The translations under genes were made by a program, and so were the position numbers. Shown piece after piece: positions 29,953 to 36,981 of a stretch of DNA of 36,981 bases. The stretch's first letter is position 1. Each line of letters opens with the position of its first letter. Origin of the DNA: Candidatus Woesearchaeota archaeon (lineage in GTDB: Archaea > Nanobdellota > Nanobdellia > Woesearchaeales > UBA12501). Below the pieces are notes generated by a model, which saw nothing but the letters and a program-made list of their open reading frames with translations, was not told the DNA's origin and did no database searches. Location: contig JACPCA010000030.1 in assembly GCA_016180035.1 (NCBI GenBank), positions 1 to 36,981 of the forward strand, given 5' to 3'.

Positions 29953-31281
29953 ATGAACTCTTCCATCTTCAAAGCGTATGATATCCGCGGCAAGTATCCT
30001 TCTGAAATCGACAATGAGGCGGCGTATAAGATAGGCAGGGCATTCGTCCACTATCTCCGCTGCAGCACGGTGGTCGTCGGCCATGACATGCGGGCGTCAT
30101 CCAAGCAGCTTCTTCACCACCTGACGCAGGGCATGATGGACCAAGGAGCCAAAGTGCTCAATGTCGGGCTGTGCTGCACGCCGATGCTGTATTTTGCTGC
30201 AAAAGATGCCGAGGCAGGCATCATGATCACGGCATCCCACAATCCTGCGGAATACAACGGCTTCAAGCTGTGCCGCAACAACTGCATCCCGATCAGCGGC
30301 GACACCGGGCTTCAGGACATCCGCCTGCTGGCAGAACAGGGAACATTCCCTGCGCCGGAACGCAAGGGAACAATCATGCCGTATGACGTGCTGGAGAACT
30401 TCATCCGCCACAATCTTCGCTTTGCGCCTCCGCCCCAGCCGGGAAAGAGGCTGACGCTGGTCGTCGACACTGGCAATGGGATGGGCGGGTACACGTTCCC
30501 GAAAGTCTTTTCCCGAGTGTACTGCAATTACATCCCCTTGTTTGAAGAGCTGGATGGCGCGTTTCCAAACCATGAAGCCAACCCAATCAAGGAAGAAAAC
30601 CTCCGCCATCTCCAGAAGGCGGTGGTGCAGCGGCGCGCAACGTTTGGCATTGCGACGGACGGCGATGCAGACCGGTGCATTGCCGTTGATGAGAAGGGGC
30701 AGATGGTTCCAGCAGACCTGATGACGGCGCTGATCGCCAAGCATCTCTTGACAGCAAGGAAAGCGCCGGTCCTGTACGACCTCCGGTCCTCCCGCATCGT
30801 GAAAGAGACGATCCTTGCCAACGGCGGGACTCCTGTCCTGTCGCGCGTCGGCCATTCCTTCATCAAGAAGACCATGCGCGAGCAGAACATCCTGTTCGGC
30901 GGCGAGCTGGCAGGCCATTTCTATTACCAGGACAGCTTTTACACCGAGAGCAGCATCATCACCACGCTGCTGTTGATGGCCATCATCCAGCAGGAAGGCA
31001 AGCCGTTATCCCAGATCATTGCGCCGCTCCGCAAATATGCCCAGTCCGGAGAGATCAATTCTAGCGTGGACAACAAGCAGGCGGCGATGGCGCGGCTTGA
31101 AGCGGCTTTTTCCGACGCTGCCATCTCCCACGTTGACGGCGTGACGATCGAGTACCCTGACTGGTGGTGCAATGTGCGAGCCTCGAACACCGAACCGCTG
31201 CTCCGGCTGAATCTGGAAGCAGATACCAAAGAGAAGATGGAAGAGAAGAGAGAGAAGGTTCTTGAGATTATTCGTGAATGA
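29953..31281 (+). CDS. Phosphomannomutase/phosphoglucomutase
   Basis: This 442-aa alpha-D-phosphohexomutase (COG1109) has the phosphoserine loop TASHNP (93-98, Ser95), the metal loop DGDADRC (236-242), the sugar-binding GELAGHFYY and the phosphate-binding RASNTEPLLRL. It interconverts hexose 1- and 6-phosphates and supplies mannose-1-P or glucose-1-P for nucleotide sugars. The TATA element CTTTATAAAC (29921-29930) is ~27 bases before the ATG. It heads a same-strand series with a UDP-sugar dehydrogenase, an epimerase and a flippase, so its product probably feeds surface glycan synthesis. Mannose or glucose specificity cannot be told from the sequence. Confidence 0.93.
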   Translation: MNSSIFKAYDIRGKYPSEIDNEAAYKIGRAFVHYLRCSTVVVGHDMRASSKQLLHHLTQGMMDQGAKVLNVGLCCTPMLYFAAKDAEAGIMITASHNPAEYNGFKLCRNNCIPISGDTGLQDIRLLAEQGTFPAPERKGTIMPYDVLENFIRHNLRFAPPPQPGKRLTLVVDTGNGMGGYTFPKVFSRVYCNYIPLFEELDGAFPNHEANPIKEENLRHLQKAVVQRRATFGIATDGDADRCIAVDEKGQMVPADLMTALIAKHLLTARKAPVLYDLRSSRIVKETILANGGTPVLSRVGHSFIKKTMREQNILFGGELAGHFYYQDSFYTESSIITTLLLMAIIQQEGKPLSQIIAPLRKYAQSGEINSSVDNKQAAMARLEAAFSDAAISHVDGVTIEYPDWWCNVRASNTEPLLRLNLEADTKEKMEEKREKVLEIIRE

Positions 31282-31347
31282 ACTGTTTTGTGAGGCCTTA
31301 TAGAAAGCAATATTTAAATACCCTCCCTTCTCTCCCAGCAGTATCCC

Positions 31348-32676
31348 ATGAGACTCACGATCGTCGGCACTGGCTATGTTGGATTAGTTACTGGAGCGTG
31401 CTTTGCAGACCTTGGCAATGACGTCCTGTGCCTTGATATTGATGAGGAAAAAGTCCGGAAGCTCCAGCAGGGGCTCATCCCTATCTACGAGCCTGGCTTG
31501 AGCGACATTGTCAGCCGCAACATGCGTGAAGAGCGGCTCTTGTTCACCACGAACAAGGCAGAGGCGTACGCATTCGGCAGCATCATCTTCATCTGCGTCA
31601 ACACTCCATCGAAAGAGGATGGCGATGTGAACATGGCCTATCTTGAGGCAGCCATAACGGATATTGCCAAGTTCATGAATGGCTACAAGATCCTCAGCAT
31701 CAAGAGCACGGTTCCGATCGGCACGGCAGACTGTGTGAAACAGCTCCTCCAGCAGCATCAGGCCAAGCAGTATGACTTTGACGTGGTCTCGAATCCTGAA
31801 TTCTTGCGCGAGGGCCAGGCAGTCAAGGATTTCATGAATCCAGACAGGATTGTGATCGGCACCGAGTCTGAAAATGCCAAGCGCGTTATGATGTCCTTGT
31901 ACCGATCTCTGGAACGGACAAACAAGCCTATCATGGTGACGGACATCCGAAGCGCGGAAATGATCAAGTATGCGTCCAACTCGATGCTGTCCACCAGAAT
32001 CTCGTTCATGAATGAGATCGCCCGGCTATGCGAGAAGGTCGGTGCCGACGTCAAAGTGGTTGCCAAGGGCATGGGCCTGGATAACCGGATCGGGCCGCGC
32101 TTCCTGCAGGCAGGCGTCGGGTACGGCGGAAGCTGCTTCCCCAAGGACATCCGCGGCATGATCGCCATGGGAAAAAAGCACGGCTTGAGCATGGACGTGC
32201 TCCGTGCTGTTGACAAGGTCAATGAAGAGCAGAAACGGTCCCTTCTTCCCAAGCTGCTTCACTATCTCCCGGACCTCCACGGCAGGCGCATCGCCGTGTG
32301 GGGGCTTGCTTTCAAGCCGAAGACAGATGACATCCGCGAGGCCCCGTCGCTCATCATCATCGAGCAGCTGCAGCAGTTAGGCGCAGAGGTGGTCGTGTTC
32401 GACCCCGAAGCAGAGCCGAGCGCGCGCCGCGTGCTGCAGGGCGTCACCTACGCCAAGAACCCGCTTGGCGCAGTGAAGGATTGTGACGCTTTAATGATCA
32501 TCACGGAATGGGATGAATTCAGGAATCTTGACCTGCTTCAGCTGAAGGCGATGATGAAGCAGCCCATCATCATCGATGGCAGGAACATCTACGAGCTTGA
32601 AGAGATGCGGGGGCTCGGCTTCTCGTACACTGGCGTCGGGCGCGGGTATTGTAATGAACGGCAGGAATGCCCATAA
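31348..32676 (+). CDS. UDP-glucose/GDP-mannose 6-dehydrogenase family
   Basis: This 442-aa enzyme has the N-terminal NAD-binding motif VGTGYVGLVTG (6-16), the FICVNTPSKEDG segment, the SNPEFLREG loop and the catalytic Cys263 in GYGGSCFPKD. It oxidises a nucleotide hexose (usually UDP-glucose) to the uronic acid with 2 NAD+. The C-terminal FKPKTDDIREAPS segment is typical of the family. A TATA element TATTTAAATA (31311-31320) gives it its own promoter. Its 3' end overlaps the start of the epimerase frame by about 10 bases, so these two are co-transcribed. It provides uronic acids for surface glycans. Confidence 0.95.
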   Translation: MRLTIVGTGYVGLVTGACFADLGNDVLCLDIDEEKVRKLQQGLIPIYEPGLSDIVSRNMREERLLFTTNKAEAYAFGSIIFICVNTPSKEDGDVNMAYLEAAITDIAKFMNGYKILSIKSTVPIGTADCVKQLLQQHQAKQYDFDVVSNPEFLREGQAVKDFMNPDRIVIGTESENAKRVMMSLYRSLERTNKPIMVTDIRSAEMIKYASNSMLSTRISFMNEIARLCEKVGADVKVVAKGMGLDNRIGPRFLQAGVGYGGSCFPKDIRGMIAMGKKHGLSMDVLRAVDKVNEEQKRSLLPKLLHYLPDLHGRRIAVWGLAFKPKTDDIREAPSLIIIEQLQQLGAEVVVFDPEAEPSARRVLQGVTYAKNPLGAVKDCDALMIITEWDEFRNLDLLQLKAMMKQPIIIDGRNIYELEEMRGLGFSYTGVGRGYCNERQECP

Positions 32677-33713
32677 GGACGATGATGAACGACAGCGCCA
32701 CTGGCAAGCCGCACGAAAGAAACGGGCGAATGCCGGCCGCCAACGAGAGGATACTGGTCACGGGCGGTGCAGGCTTTATCGGCAGCCATCTTGTCGATGC
32801 GTTTCTTGCTGCAGGCCATGACGTGCTTGTGGTGGACAATTTCTCGACAGGGAAGAAAGAGAACCTGCCTGGCCATGTCCGCTGGTACGATGCAGATGTC
32901 ACGGACAAACATGCCCTGCTTGCAATCGTCAAGCGCGAATCCCCTACTATTGTTGTTCATGCTGCTGCCCAGATCAATGTGAGATCCTCTTTTCATGACC
33001 CGCAACGGGATGCAGAGATCAATATCAAGGGCGCTATCAATGTTCTCGAGTGCTGCAAAGATGCCGGCGTAAAACGCGCGCTGTACCTTTCTTCTGGCGG
33101 AGCGGTGTACGGCATCCCCAACCGGCTTCCGTGTACCGAACAGGCCCCTGGTGCTCCCGTGAACCCATATGGCGTGTCGAAGTACACGGCAGAGCTGTAC
33201 TTTTCTCTTTATCATCATCTGTATCAGATCGAGTATGGCATCCTGCGGCTTTCCAATGTGTACGGCCCAAGGCAGGATCCCCATGGAGAAGCTGGCGTGG
33301 TGTCCATCTTTGCGGATGCTGTTCTCCATGACAGGCAGCCAGTGGTGTTTGGCGACGGCACGCAGACAAGGGATTTTGTGTATGTTGCGGATGTTGCTGC
33401 TGCTGCCGTGCTTGCTGTCCGTCGGCTTTCGATGTCCTTCCCGAAGCCTTTTGACGAGCGCATCTTCAACATCAGCAGCGGAGAGGCAATATCAGTGAAT
33501 GACGCTCTTGCTGCCATCCAGCACGCTGCAGGCAATCGCGCAAATCACGCTCTTGCCACCGTTCCCTCTGTTCCTGCCAAGCATCAGGCTGCAGTATCAG
33601 GAGAGGTCAAGCACATGGTGCTGGACTCGTCTCTGGCAAAGAAAGCGCTGGGCTGGATGCCAAGCGTTGGATTTGAAGAGGGGATAGAGAAGACAGTGGA
33701 GTGGATGAGGTGA
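32667..33713 (+). CDS. NAD-dependent nucleotide-sugar epimerase (GalE-like SDR)
   Basis: The extended SDR protein has TGGAGFIGSHL near residue 32 for NAD binding, VVHAAAQINVRSS, LYLSSGGAVYG with the catalytic Ser/Thr region, and YGVSKY (YxxxK). It most resembles UDP-glucose/UDP-glucuronate 4-epimerases, fitting the dehydrogenase encoded just before; together they would give UDP-galacturonate or a similar sugar (inference). The start is uncertain: ATG 32667 overlaps the upstream gene, ATG 32682 or 32730 are alternatives and the conserved fold begins only near residue 28, so the true protein may be up to 21 residues shorter. Confidence 0.9.
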   Translation: MPIRTMMNDSATGKPHERNGRMPAANERILVTGGAGFIGSHLVDAFLAAGHDVLVVDNFSTGKKENLPGHVRWYDADVTDKHALLAIVKRESPTIVVHAAAQINVRSSFHDPQRDAEINIKGAINVLECCKDAGVKRALYLSSGGAVYGIPNRLPCTEQAPGAPVNPYGVSKYTAELYFSLYHHLYQIEYGILRLSNVYGPRQDPHGEAGVVSIFADAVLHDRQPVVFGDGTQTRDFVYVADVAAAAVLAVRRLSMSFPKPFDERIFNISSGEAISVNDALAAIQHAAGNRANHALATVPSVPAKHQAAVSGEVKHMVLDSSLAKKALGWMPSVGFEEGIEKTVEWMR

Positions 33714-33719
33714 TGTAAC

Positions 33720-33766
33720 GGGCAGTTGGTTGTTGGTTCGCACGTTGGACCAACCACCAACTGCCC
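33720..33766. terminator. Strong hairpin between epimerase and flippase genes
   Basis: GGGCAGTTGGT (33720-33730) pairs with ACCAACTGCCC (33756-33766), continued inside by TTGGT / ACCAA. It begins seven bases after the epimerase stop and ends before the TATA element of the flippase gene (33784-33796). A T-run does not follow, so transcript-end protection or processing is as likely as termination. Confidence 0.5.
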
Positions 33767-33813
33767 ACCACTCAATCGCTATCCTTAAATACTCCTGTTC
33801 TTCAGACGGTTGG

Positions 33814-35316
33814 ATGGAATACACTCAGCGGGCAGTCCGCGGCGCCGTCATCGTGTTCATCCTGTCTCTTGGCGCTGCTGTGCTCGGCTATCTTGTCCGG
33901 CTCGTGCTGGCGCGAAACTTCAGCAGCGCAGATTATGGCCTTTTCTATGCCGGCATTTCCCTGTTCGGCTTGTTTGCCCTGTTCAAGGAGCTGGGCATGA
34001 ATCAGGCTATTGTCAAGTTCATCCCAGAATATCTTCATGACAAGCGCTGGGACAAGATCAAAGGCCTTCTCGTGGCGGTCTTCTCGTTTCAGTTCATGAC
34101 CTCCGGCATCGTGTCATTGGCATTTATTGCAGCCGCAGACTGGCTGGCAGAGGTGTATTTCCGCACGCCGGCTGCCGCGCCGATCATCCGTGTTCTCGCC
34201 ATTGTCTTCTGGCTGTTCCCTGTCGACAACGTATTCAGGTACGCATTTCAGGGCTTCCAGAAGATGCTGCTGTTCGCTTCAGTGGAATGCATCAGGATGC
34301 TGATCGTCGTCCTGTCGCTGCTCGCCCTTATCCCGTTTCTTGGATCGATCATGGCAGCGCCGTATGCGTATCTGATATCATACGCCGTCCTTCCGCTCCT
34401 GTTCCTCCCGTTCCTGTGGCGGCTGTTCCCTGATTTTTTTTCGACGAAGATGCTGCTGGATAAGGCATTCCTCGGCGACATCTTCAGATTCAGCCTTCCG
34501 GTCATGGTCGGGCTTGTCGGCGGCATTATCTTTTCGTACACGGACACGGCGGTGCTGACATATTTTCGCTCTCTGGAAGAAGTCGCCTTGTACCAGTCCG
34601 CGCAGCCGACCGCAAACCTTCTGCTGTACATAACGTACGCCTTGTCTGCCGTCATCCTCCCGCTCTCGTCAGAATTGTGGGCGAAGAAACAGGCAGGCAA
34701 ACTCCAGGCTGGCATCCATGCGCTGTACAAGTATGCCATGATCGGCATCATCCCGCTATCGCTGACGGCAGCAGTGTTCGCCAGCCCGATCCTCCGTATC
34801 CTGTTCGGGAGCGGCTACATCGGCGGCAGCATCGTGCTTCAGATCCTGTCCTTTGGCGCGATATTCTACACGATCGGGTATGTGAACGGCAACATCCTTT
34901 CCGGGATCGGAAAGCCGGGAATCAACACCACCATTGTCGTCGGCGCGTCTTTGTTCAATCTCGTCTCGAACATCATGATCATCCCATTCTTCGGGATTGC
35001 CGGCGCGTCCTTCACGACATTGCTGAGCTATATCATCATCTTGGTGCTGACGTCGAGAAAGGTGAACGAGCACGTCCATTTCGAGACGCCATGGCTTGAC
35101 TGGGGAAAAACAGCCGGTGCAGGAGCAGTGTTTGCAGGCGTGATGATCGGGATGAAAGCGCTCCTTCACGCCAACGTGCTGATAGAAATGCTTATCGGGG
35201 GTGTGCTTGCGTCATGTGCCTATCTTGGCGTACTCATTGTTCTCCGGGTACTTGGGCCGTATGACATACGGGTGGTTAAAGAGATGGTGAGAAGGGGGAT
35301 TGGGCAGGGGAAGTAA
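33814..35316 (+). CDS. Wzx-type polysaccharide/oligosaccharide flippase
   Basis: This 500-aa integral membrane protein has about 12-14 hydrophobic helices and the N-terminal pattern of the PST/MVF exporters (VLARNFSSADYGLFYAGIS, ELGMNQAIVKFIPEY). Such proteins flip lipid-linked oligosaccharides across the membrane for surface polysaccharide or N-glycan assembly. The open frame extends to 33730, but the TATA element CCTTAAATAC at 33784-33793 is ~25 bases before ATG 33814, which is preferred. It completes the sugar cluster of mutase, dehydrogenase and epimerase; the glycosyltransferases that should act between them are not in the window. Confidence 0.92.
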   Translation: MEYTQRAVRGAVIVFILSLGAAVLGYLVRLVLARNFSSADYGLFYAGISLFGLFALFKELGMNQAIVKFIPEYLHDKRWDKIKGLLVAVFSFQFMTSGIVSLAFIAAADWLAEVYFRTPAAAPIIRVLAIVFWLFPVDNVFRYAFQGFQKMLLFASVECIRMLIVVLSLLALIPFLGSIMAAPYAYLISYAVLPLLFLPFLWRLFPDFFSTKMLLDKAFLGDIFRFSLPVMVGLVGGIIFSYTDTAVLTYFRSLEEVALYQSAQPTANLLLYITYALSAVILPLSSELWAKKQAGKLQAGIHALYKYAMIGIIPLSLTAAVFASPILRILFGSGYIGGSIVLQILSFGAIFYTIGYVNGNILSGIGKPGINTTIVVGASLFNLVSNIMIIPFFGIAGASFTTLLSYIIILVLTSRKVNEHVHFETPWLDWGKTAGAGAVFAGVMIGMKALLHANVLIEMLIGGVLASCAYLGVLIVLRVLGPYDIRVVKEMVRRGIGQGK

Positions 35317-35350
35317 GACAACAGGCGGTATGCAGATCCTTTTTTGCTTT

Positions 35351-35617
35351 TCACAATTTTCTCTTGTAAATAACCTGTCGATGGTCAAGAACTTGGACAT
35401 GGAGAGTATGATTTTGAAAATGTACATCAATGAGCGCGCGATACTCTCCAATCCTGAACTTGTAGTAATCTCCCCCTTCAAAATGTTCAAGAAAGTGAAA
35501 TTGGTTCTCTGTCTTTAATTTTTCAAAGCCTTTTTTTATCCTCTCCGCAATATGGTTATCACTCTTTTTTAAGAAATCTTGTGCATCAGGTGATAAAAAT
35601 ACTTTCCACACCGTCAT
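35351..35617 (-). CDS. RelE/ParE-type toxin
   Basis: This 88-aa protein has the RelE fold pattern: VWKVFLSPDAQDFLKK, the helix NHIAERIKKGFEKL, and the C-terminal strands YKFRIGEYRALIDV and VQVLDHRQVIYKR with the basic/aromatic residues used for mRNA cleavage on the ribosome. It overlaps its antitoxin stop by four bases (ATGA), so the pair is translationally coupled with the antitoxin first. The stretch is AT-rich compared with the flippase gene, in line with transfer. Toxicity is inferred from the family. Confidence 0.9.
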   Translation of the reverse strand: MTVWKVFLSPDAQDFLKKSDNHIAERIKKGFEKLKTENQFHFLEHFEGGDYYKFRIGEYRALIDVHFQNHTLHVQVLDHRQVIYKRKL

Positions 35618-35781
35618 ACCTCTACATAGTCAGAAAGAGGTGTTTTTCTTGCTTTGGCAAGACGAAGTTTTGCAGTATCCGCCAGTTCGCCTTCTTCAGA
35701 AAGGATATATTTTATGAGAGCGATATCCTTCTTTACTTCTTCCATGTCCTGGTGAAGATGTTGCATAACGGCGTCAGCCAT
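35614..35781 (-). CDS. Short antitoxin partner of the RelE-type toxin (55 aa)
   Basis: A 55-codon frame begins at ATG 35781 and ends at TGA overlapping the toxin start. The product has an N-terminal amphipathic helix (HQDMEEVKKDIALIKYIL) followed by an ELADTAKLRLAKARK helix, like short RelB-type antitoxins of archaea, where the C-terminal part wraps the toxin. A TATA element lies at 35803-35812, with a palindrome ATGACCAGTCAT just before the gene. Position, size and overlap carry the call; sequence similarity is weak. Confidence 0.75.
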   Translation of the reverse strand: MADAVMQHLHQDMEEVKKDIALIKYILSEEGELADTAKLRLAKARKTPLSDYVEV

Positions 35782-35789
35782 GAATGGTT

Positions 35790-35812
35790 ATGACCAGTCA
35801 TGATTTATATAA
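35790..35812 (-). promoter_or_regulatory. Promoter with likely operator of the toxin-antitoxin pair
   Basis: A TATA element (35803-35812, GTTATATAAA region) is followed on the minus strand by the perfect palindrome ATGACTGGTCAT (35790-35801), nine bases before the antitoxin ATG. An operator overlapping the transcript start is the usual arrangement for autorepression by an antitoxin or toxin-antitoxin complex. Confidence 0.5.
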
Positions 35813-35911
35813 CTTTCTCTATTTTGTATGCGGAAAGCTCCGTCGGTAAGTGATTAGTTCTCGTCGATAAAAATATGTATTCTGTAGGATATAAATCTTT
35901 ATTTACATAGT

Positions 35912-35930
35912 GTAGTTACAATGTAACTAC
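35912..35930. promoter_or_regulatory. Palindromic operator before the DUF2080-like gene
   Basis: GTAGTTAC (35912-35919) and GTAACTAC (35923-35930) form a perfect inverted repeat around AAT, directly before ATG 35932. The TATA element ATATAAATC (35890-35898) lies ~26 bases upstream of its middle, so a bound protein would cover the transcription start. The TrmB-type regulator encoded convergently, or the small protein itself, could be the ligand. Confidence 0.65.
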
Positions 35931-35931
35931 T

Positions 35932-36114
35932 ATGGGTACACCGATTAAAATGCAAATGGACGGGTTTGAAGTTGTTGAAAAGATAGCTGAAAAAGGAGGC
36001 AATAGTGCCCGAATTTATGTGCCAAAGAAATGGACTGGCAACTTGAGAAAGCAAAAAAAGCAAGGGGAAAATCTCATTTTATTAGCTCCCATATTAGTTC
36101 AAAATCTTTTCTAA
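35932..36114 (+). CDS. DUF2080-like transposon-associated small protein
   Basis: The 60-aa product has the motif GFEVVEKIAEKGGNSARIYVPKKW, close to the archaeal transposase-associated DUF2080 pattern (GNSGRVYVPKEWIGK), a swapped-hairpin AbrB-like DNA-binding fold. The usual end of that family (W-I-G-K-K-V-K-V) is replaced by a longer Lys/Gln tail and a hydrophobic end that overlaps the convergent TrmB gene by 41 bases, so the C-terminus may have been altered. No transposase is nearby. The AT-rich DNA agrees with transfer. Confidence 0.6.
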   Translation: MGTPIKMQMDGFEVVEKIAEKGGNSARIYVPKKWTGNLRKQKKQGENLILLAPILVQNLF

Positions 36115-36778
36115 ACGCATCAGCAATATTCTTATTTTGGATTCTAATTGATAATGGTTTATCTTTTTCAAATGTAGTAATGAGGACAATATCTTCATGG
36201 ATCACTATCGGTACATTGTTCCAATATTTTTTTGGTATAACTTTTGGTTTTATTCCATAAAGTTTCATGGCTTCTTTTCCCTCAGCACTACTTACAATAA
36301 CTTTTGCCTCTGTTTTTTTATGTGCTTTATGACGTATTTGTGCCATGTGGTAAGGAATTAATTGGTCTGCTTTGCCGACAACATTTAATGCATAGATTTT
36401 TTTTGCTTTAATCCATTCAGAATCAAGGATTTTTAGAGCATCTTTCCCTTCATGAATGGAGACATCAGTAACTTGTGCTAAGATTTTTTGTTTTTCTTCA
36501 ACAGTTTTCATTAAATCTGTTGCAATAAATAACTTTTCTTGTAAAGGAATAAGCAGACTCTCCGCTTTTTTAACAAAAAATCTCTTTTTACCGTTCTTAG
36601 AAATATGTGAAACAAATCCTTTAAGAACAAGATTATCGAGAATATTATAAGTTACCGATCTATCTATACTTACTTTTTTTGAGAGTTCACTAGCGCTTAT
36701 TTCTCCATAATGGACTAATGCTTCAAATACGATGGCTTCATTCTTGGTAAAACCAATTTGCATTAATTTCTCTATCAT
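36074..36778 (-). CDS. TrmB-family transcriptional regulator
   Basis: This 234-aa protein starts with a winged helix of the TrmB type (LMQIGFTKNEAIVFEALVHYG, ISASELSKKVSIDRS, YNILDNLVLKGFV) and continues with a coiled segment and a sensor domain ending in IADAFRKDFELIWELIK. TrmB regulators control sugar or metabolite genes in archaea; the short effector domain gives no ligand. A TATA element at 36801-36810 is ~26 bases before the ATG. It is divergent from the gene at 36861 and may regulate it or itself through the GTTGTG/CACAAC inverted repeat between them. Confidence 0.88.
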   Translation of the reverse strand: MIEKLMQIGFTKNEAIVFEALVHYGEISASELSKKVSIDRSVTYNILDNLVLKGFVSHISKNGKKRFFVKKAESLLIPLQEKLFIATDLMKTVEEKQKILAQVTDVSIHEGKDALKILDSEWIKAKKIYALNVVGKADQLIPYHMAQIRHKAHKKTEAKVIVSSAEGKEAMKLYGIKPKVIPKKYWNNVPIVIHEDIVLITTFEKDKPLSIRIQNKNIADAFRKDFELIWELIK

Positions 36779-36800
36779 AGTTTATTTGTAATTTTTCTTA

Positions 36801-36846
36801 CTATATAAATGTTGTGTTGTTAGTTCACAACAAAAAGATATAAATA
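36801..36846. promoter_or_regulatory. Divergent promoters with an inverted repeat between them
   Basis: CTATATAAAT (36801-36810) serves the TrmB gene, AGATATAAAT (36837-36846) the gene at 36861. Between them GTTGTG (36811-36816) and CACAAC (36826-36831) form an inverted repeat that could be an operator seen from both sides. Confidence 0.55.
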
Positions 36847-36860
36847 AGCACAGTTATCAC

Positions 36861-36981
36861 ATGGAAGAAAGAATAATATTTGAAAAAATGGCAAAAACTA
36901 AAGACAAAAGGGAGCGAATAACTCCTGATCCACATGATGTTTATGGATGGTATAAGAAAGAGCTAAGGGGCGGACGAACAG
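36861..36981 (+). CDS. Start of a gene cut by the window end (partial)
   Basis: The first 40 codons read MEERIIFEKMAKTKDKRERI then ITPDPHDVYGWYKKELRGGR; the frame is open at the window end. It is a charged, soluble start without signal peptide. The promoter (TATA 36837-36846, ~20 bases before the ATG) is shared in region with the divergent TrmB gene, so it is a candidate target of that regulator. Too little is visible to name a family. Confidence 0.6.
   Translation, partial: MEERIIFEKMAKTKDKRERITPDPHDVYGWYKKELRGGRT

Overview
The window looks like a piece of an archaeal chromosome, most likely from a small-genome DPANN-type lineage (the lineage is inference). The evidence is an archaeal-type leucyl-tRNA synthetase, an Lhr-type helicase, an MJ0037-type phosphoesterase, a presenilin-like protease, a HerA-like ATPase with an intein, a TrmB-type regulator, an archaeal SRP RNA and a 5S rRNA. 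Most genes have a TATA box (TTTAWA core) about 25-30 bases before the start codon, so leaderless transcripts seem to be the rule; a few genes have a Shine-Dalgarno leader instead. Genes are mostly single or in short pairs, on both strands.

Layout. 1-3.0 kb: small ORFs, a hairpin-repeat island, a metallophosphoesterase, a mobile element inserted in the tail of a PLP-enzyme fragment, and an MNT-type nucleotidyltransferase. 3.0-9.2 kb: a lipoprotein with an M23-like domain, a hicA toxin with a broken hicB between two copies of the lhr 3' end, lhr itself, a FAD-dependent dehydrogenase, and a small secreted protein. 9.3-14.5 kb: glycerophosphodiesterase, an HTH/LAGLIDADG-like protein, five tandem 15-bp repeats, leuS and a small ORF. 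14.5-20.2 kb: an inverted-repeat element, SRP RNA, a presenilin-like protease with a tandem internal duplication, a second repeat island with a three-stem palindromic element, and a run of membrane-anchored or lipoprotein genes. 20.2-22.5 kb: an AT-rich, probably acquired pair (hydrolase-HAD fusion and DUF1016 nuclease). 22.7-28.2 kb: HerA-like ATPase with an intein in its P-loop, a membrane thermonuclease, two mobile elements side by side, and a short NFACT protein. 28.2-30 kb: a Tat-type lipoprotein with HExxH, a third repeat island, 5S rRNA and another mobile element. 30-35.3 kb: phosphomannomutase, UDP-sugar dehydrogenase, an NAD-dependent epimerase and a Wzx-type flippase, i.e. nucleotide-sugar supply and lipid-linked glycan export for surface polysaccharide or glycoprotein. 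35.3-37 kb: AT-rich end with a RelE-type toxin and short antitoxin, a DUF2080-like small protein behind a palindromic operator, a TrmB regulator and the start of one more gene.

The most unusual content is non-coding. There are two families of short non-autonomous mobile elements with terminal inverted repeats starting GGCTCTGT and 9-bp target duplications, whose internal hairpin arms keep pairing although their sequence changes; a 274-bp element made of one outer stem and two hairpin arms; and three islands of related hairpins. Both structural RNA genes (SRP RNA and 5S rRNA) lie in stretches that carry no protein gene.
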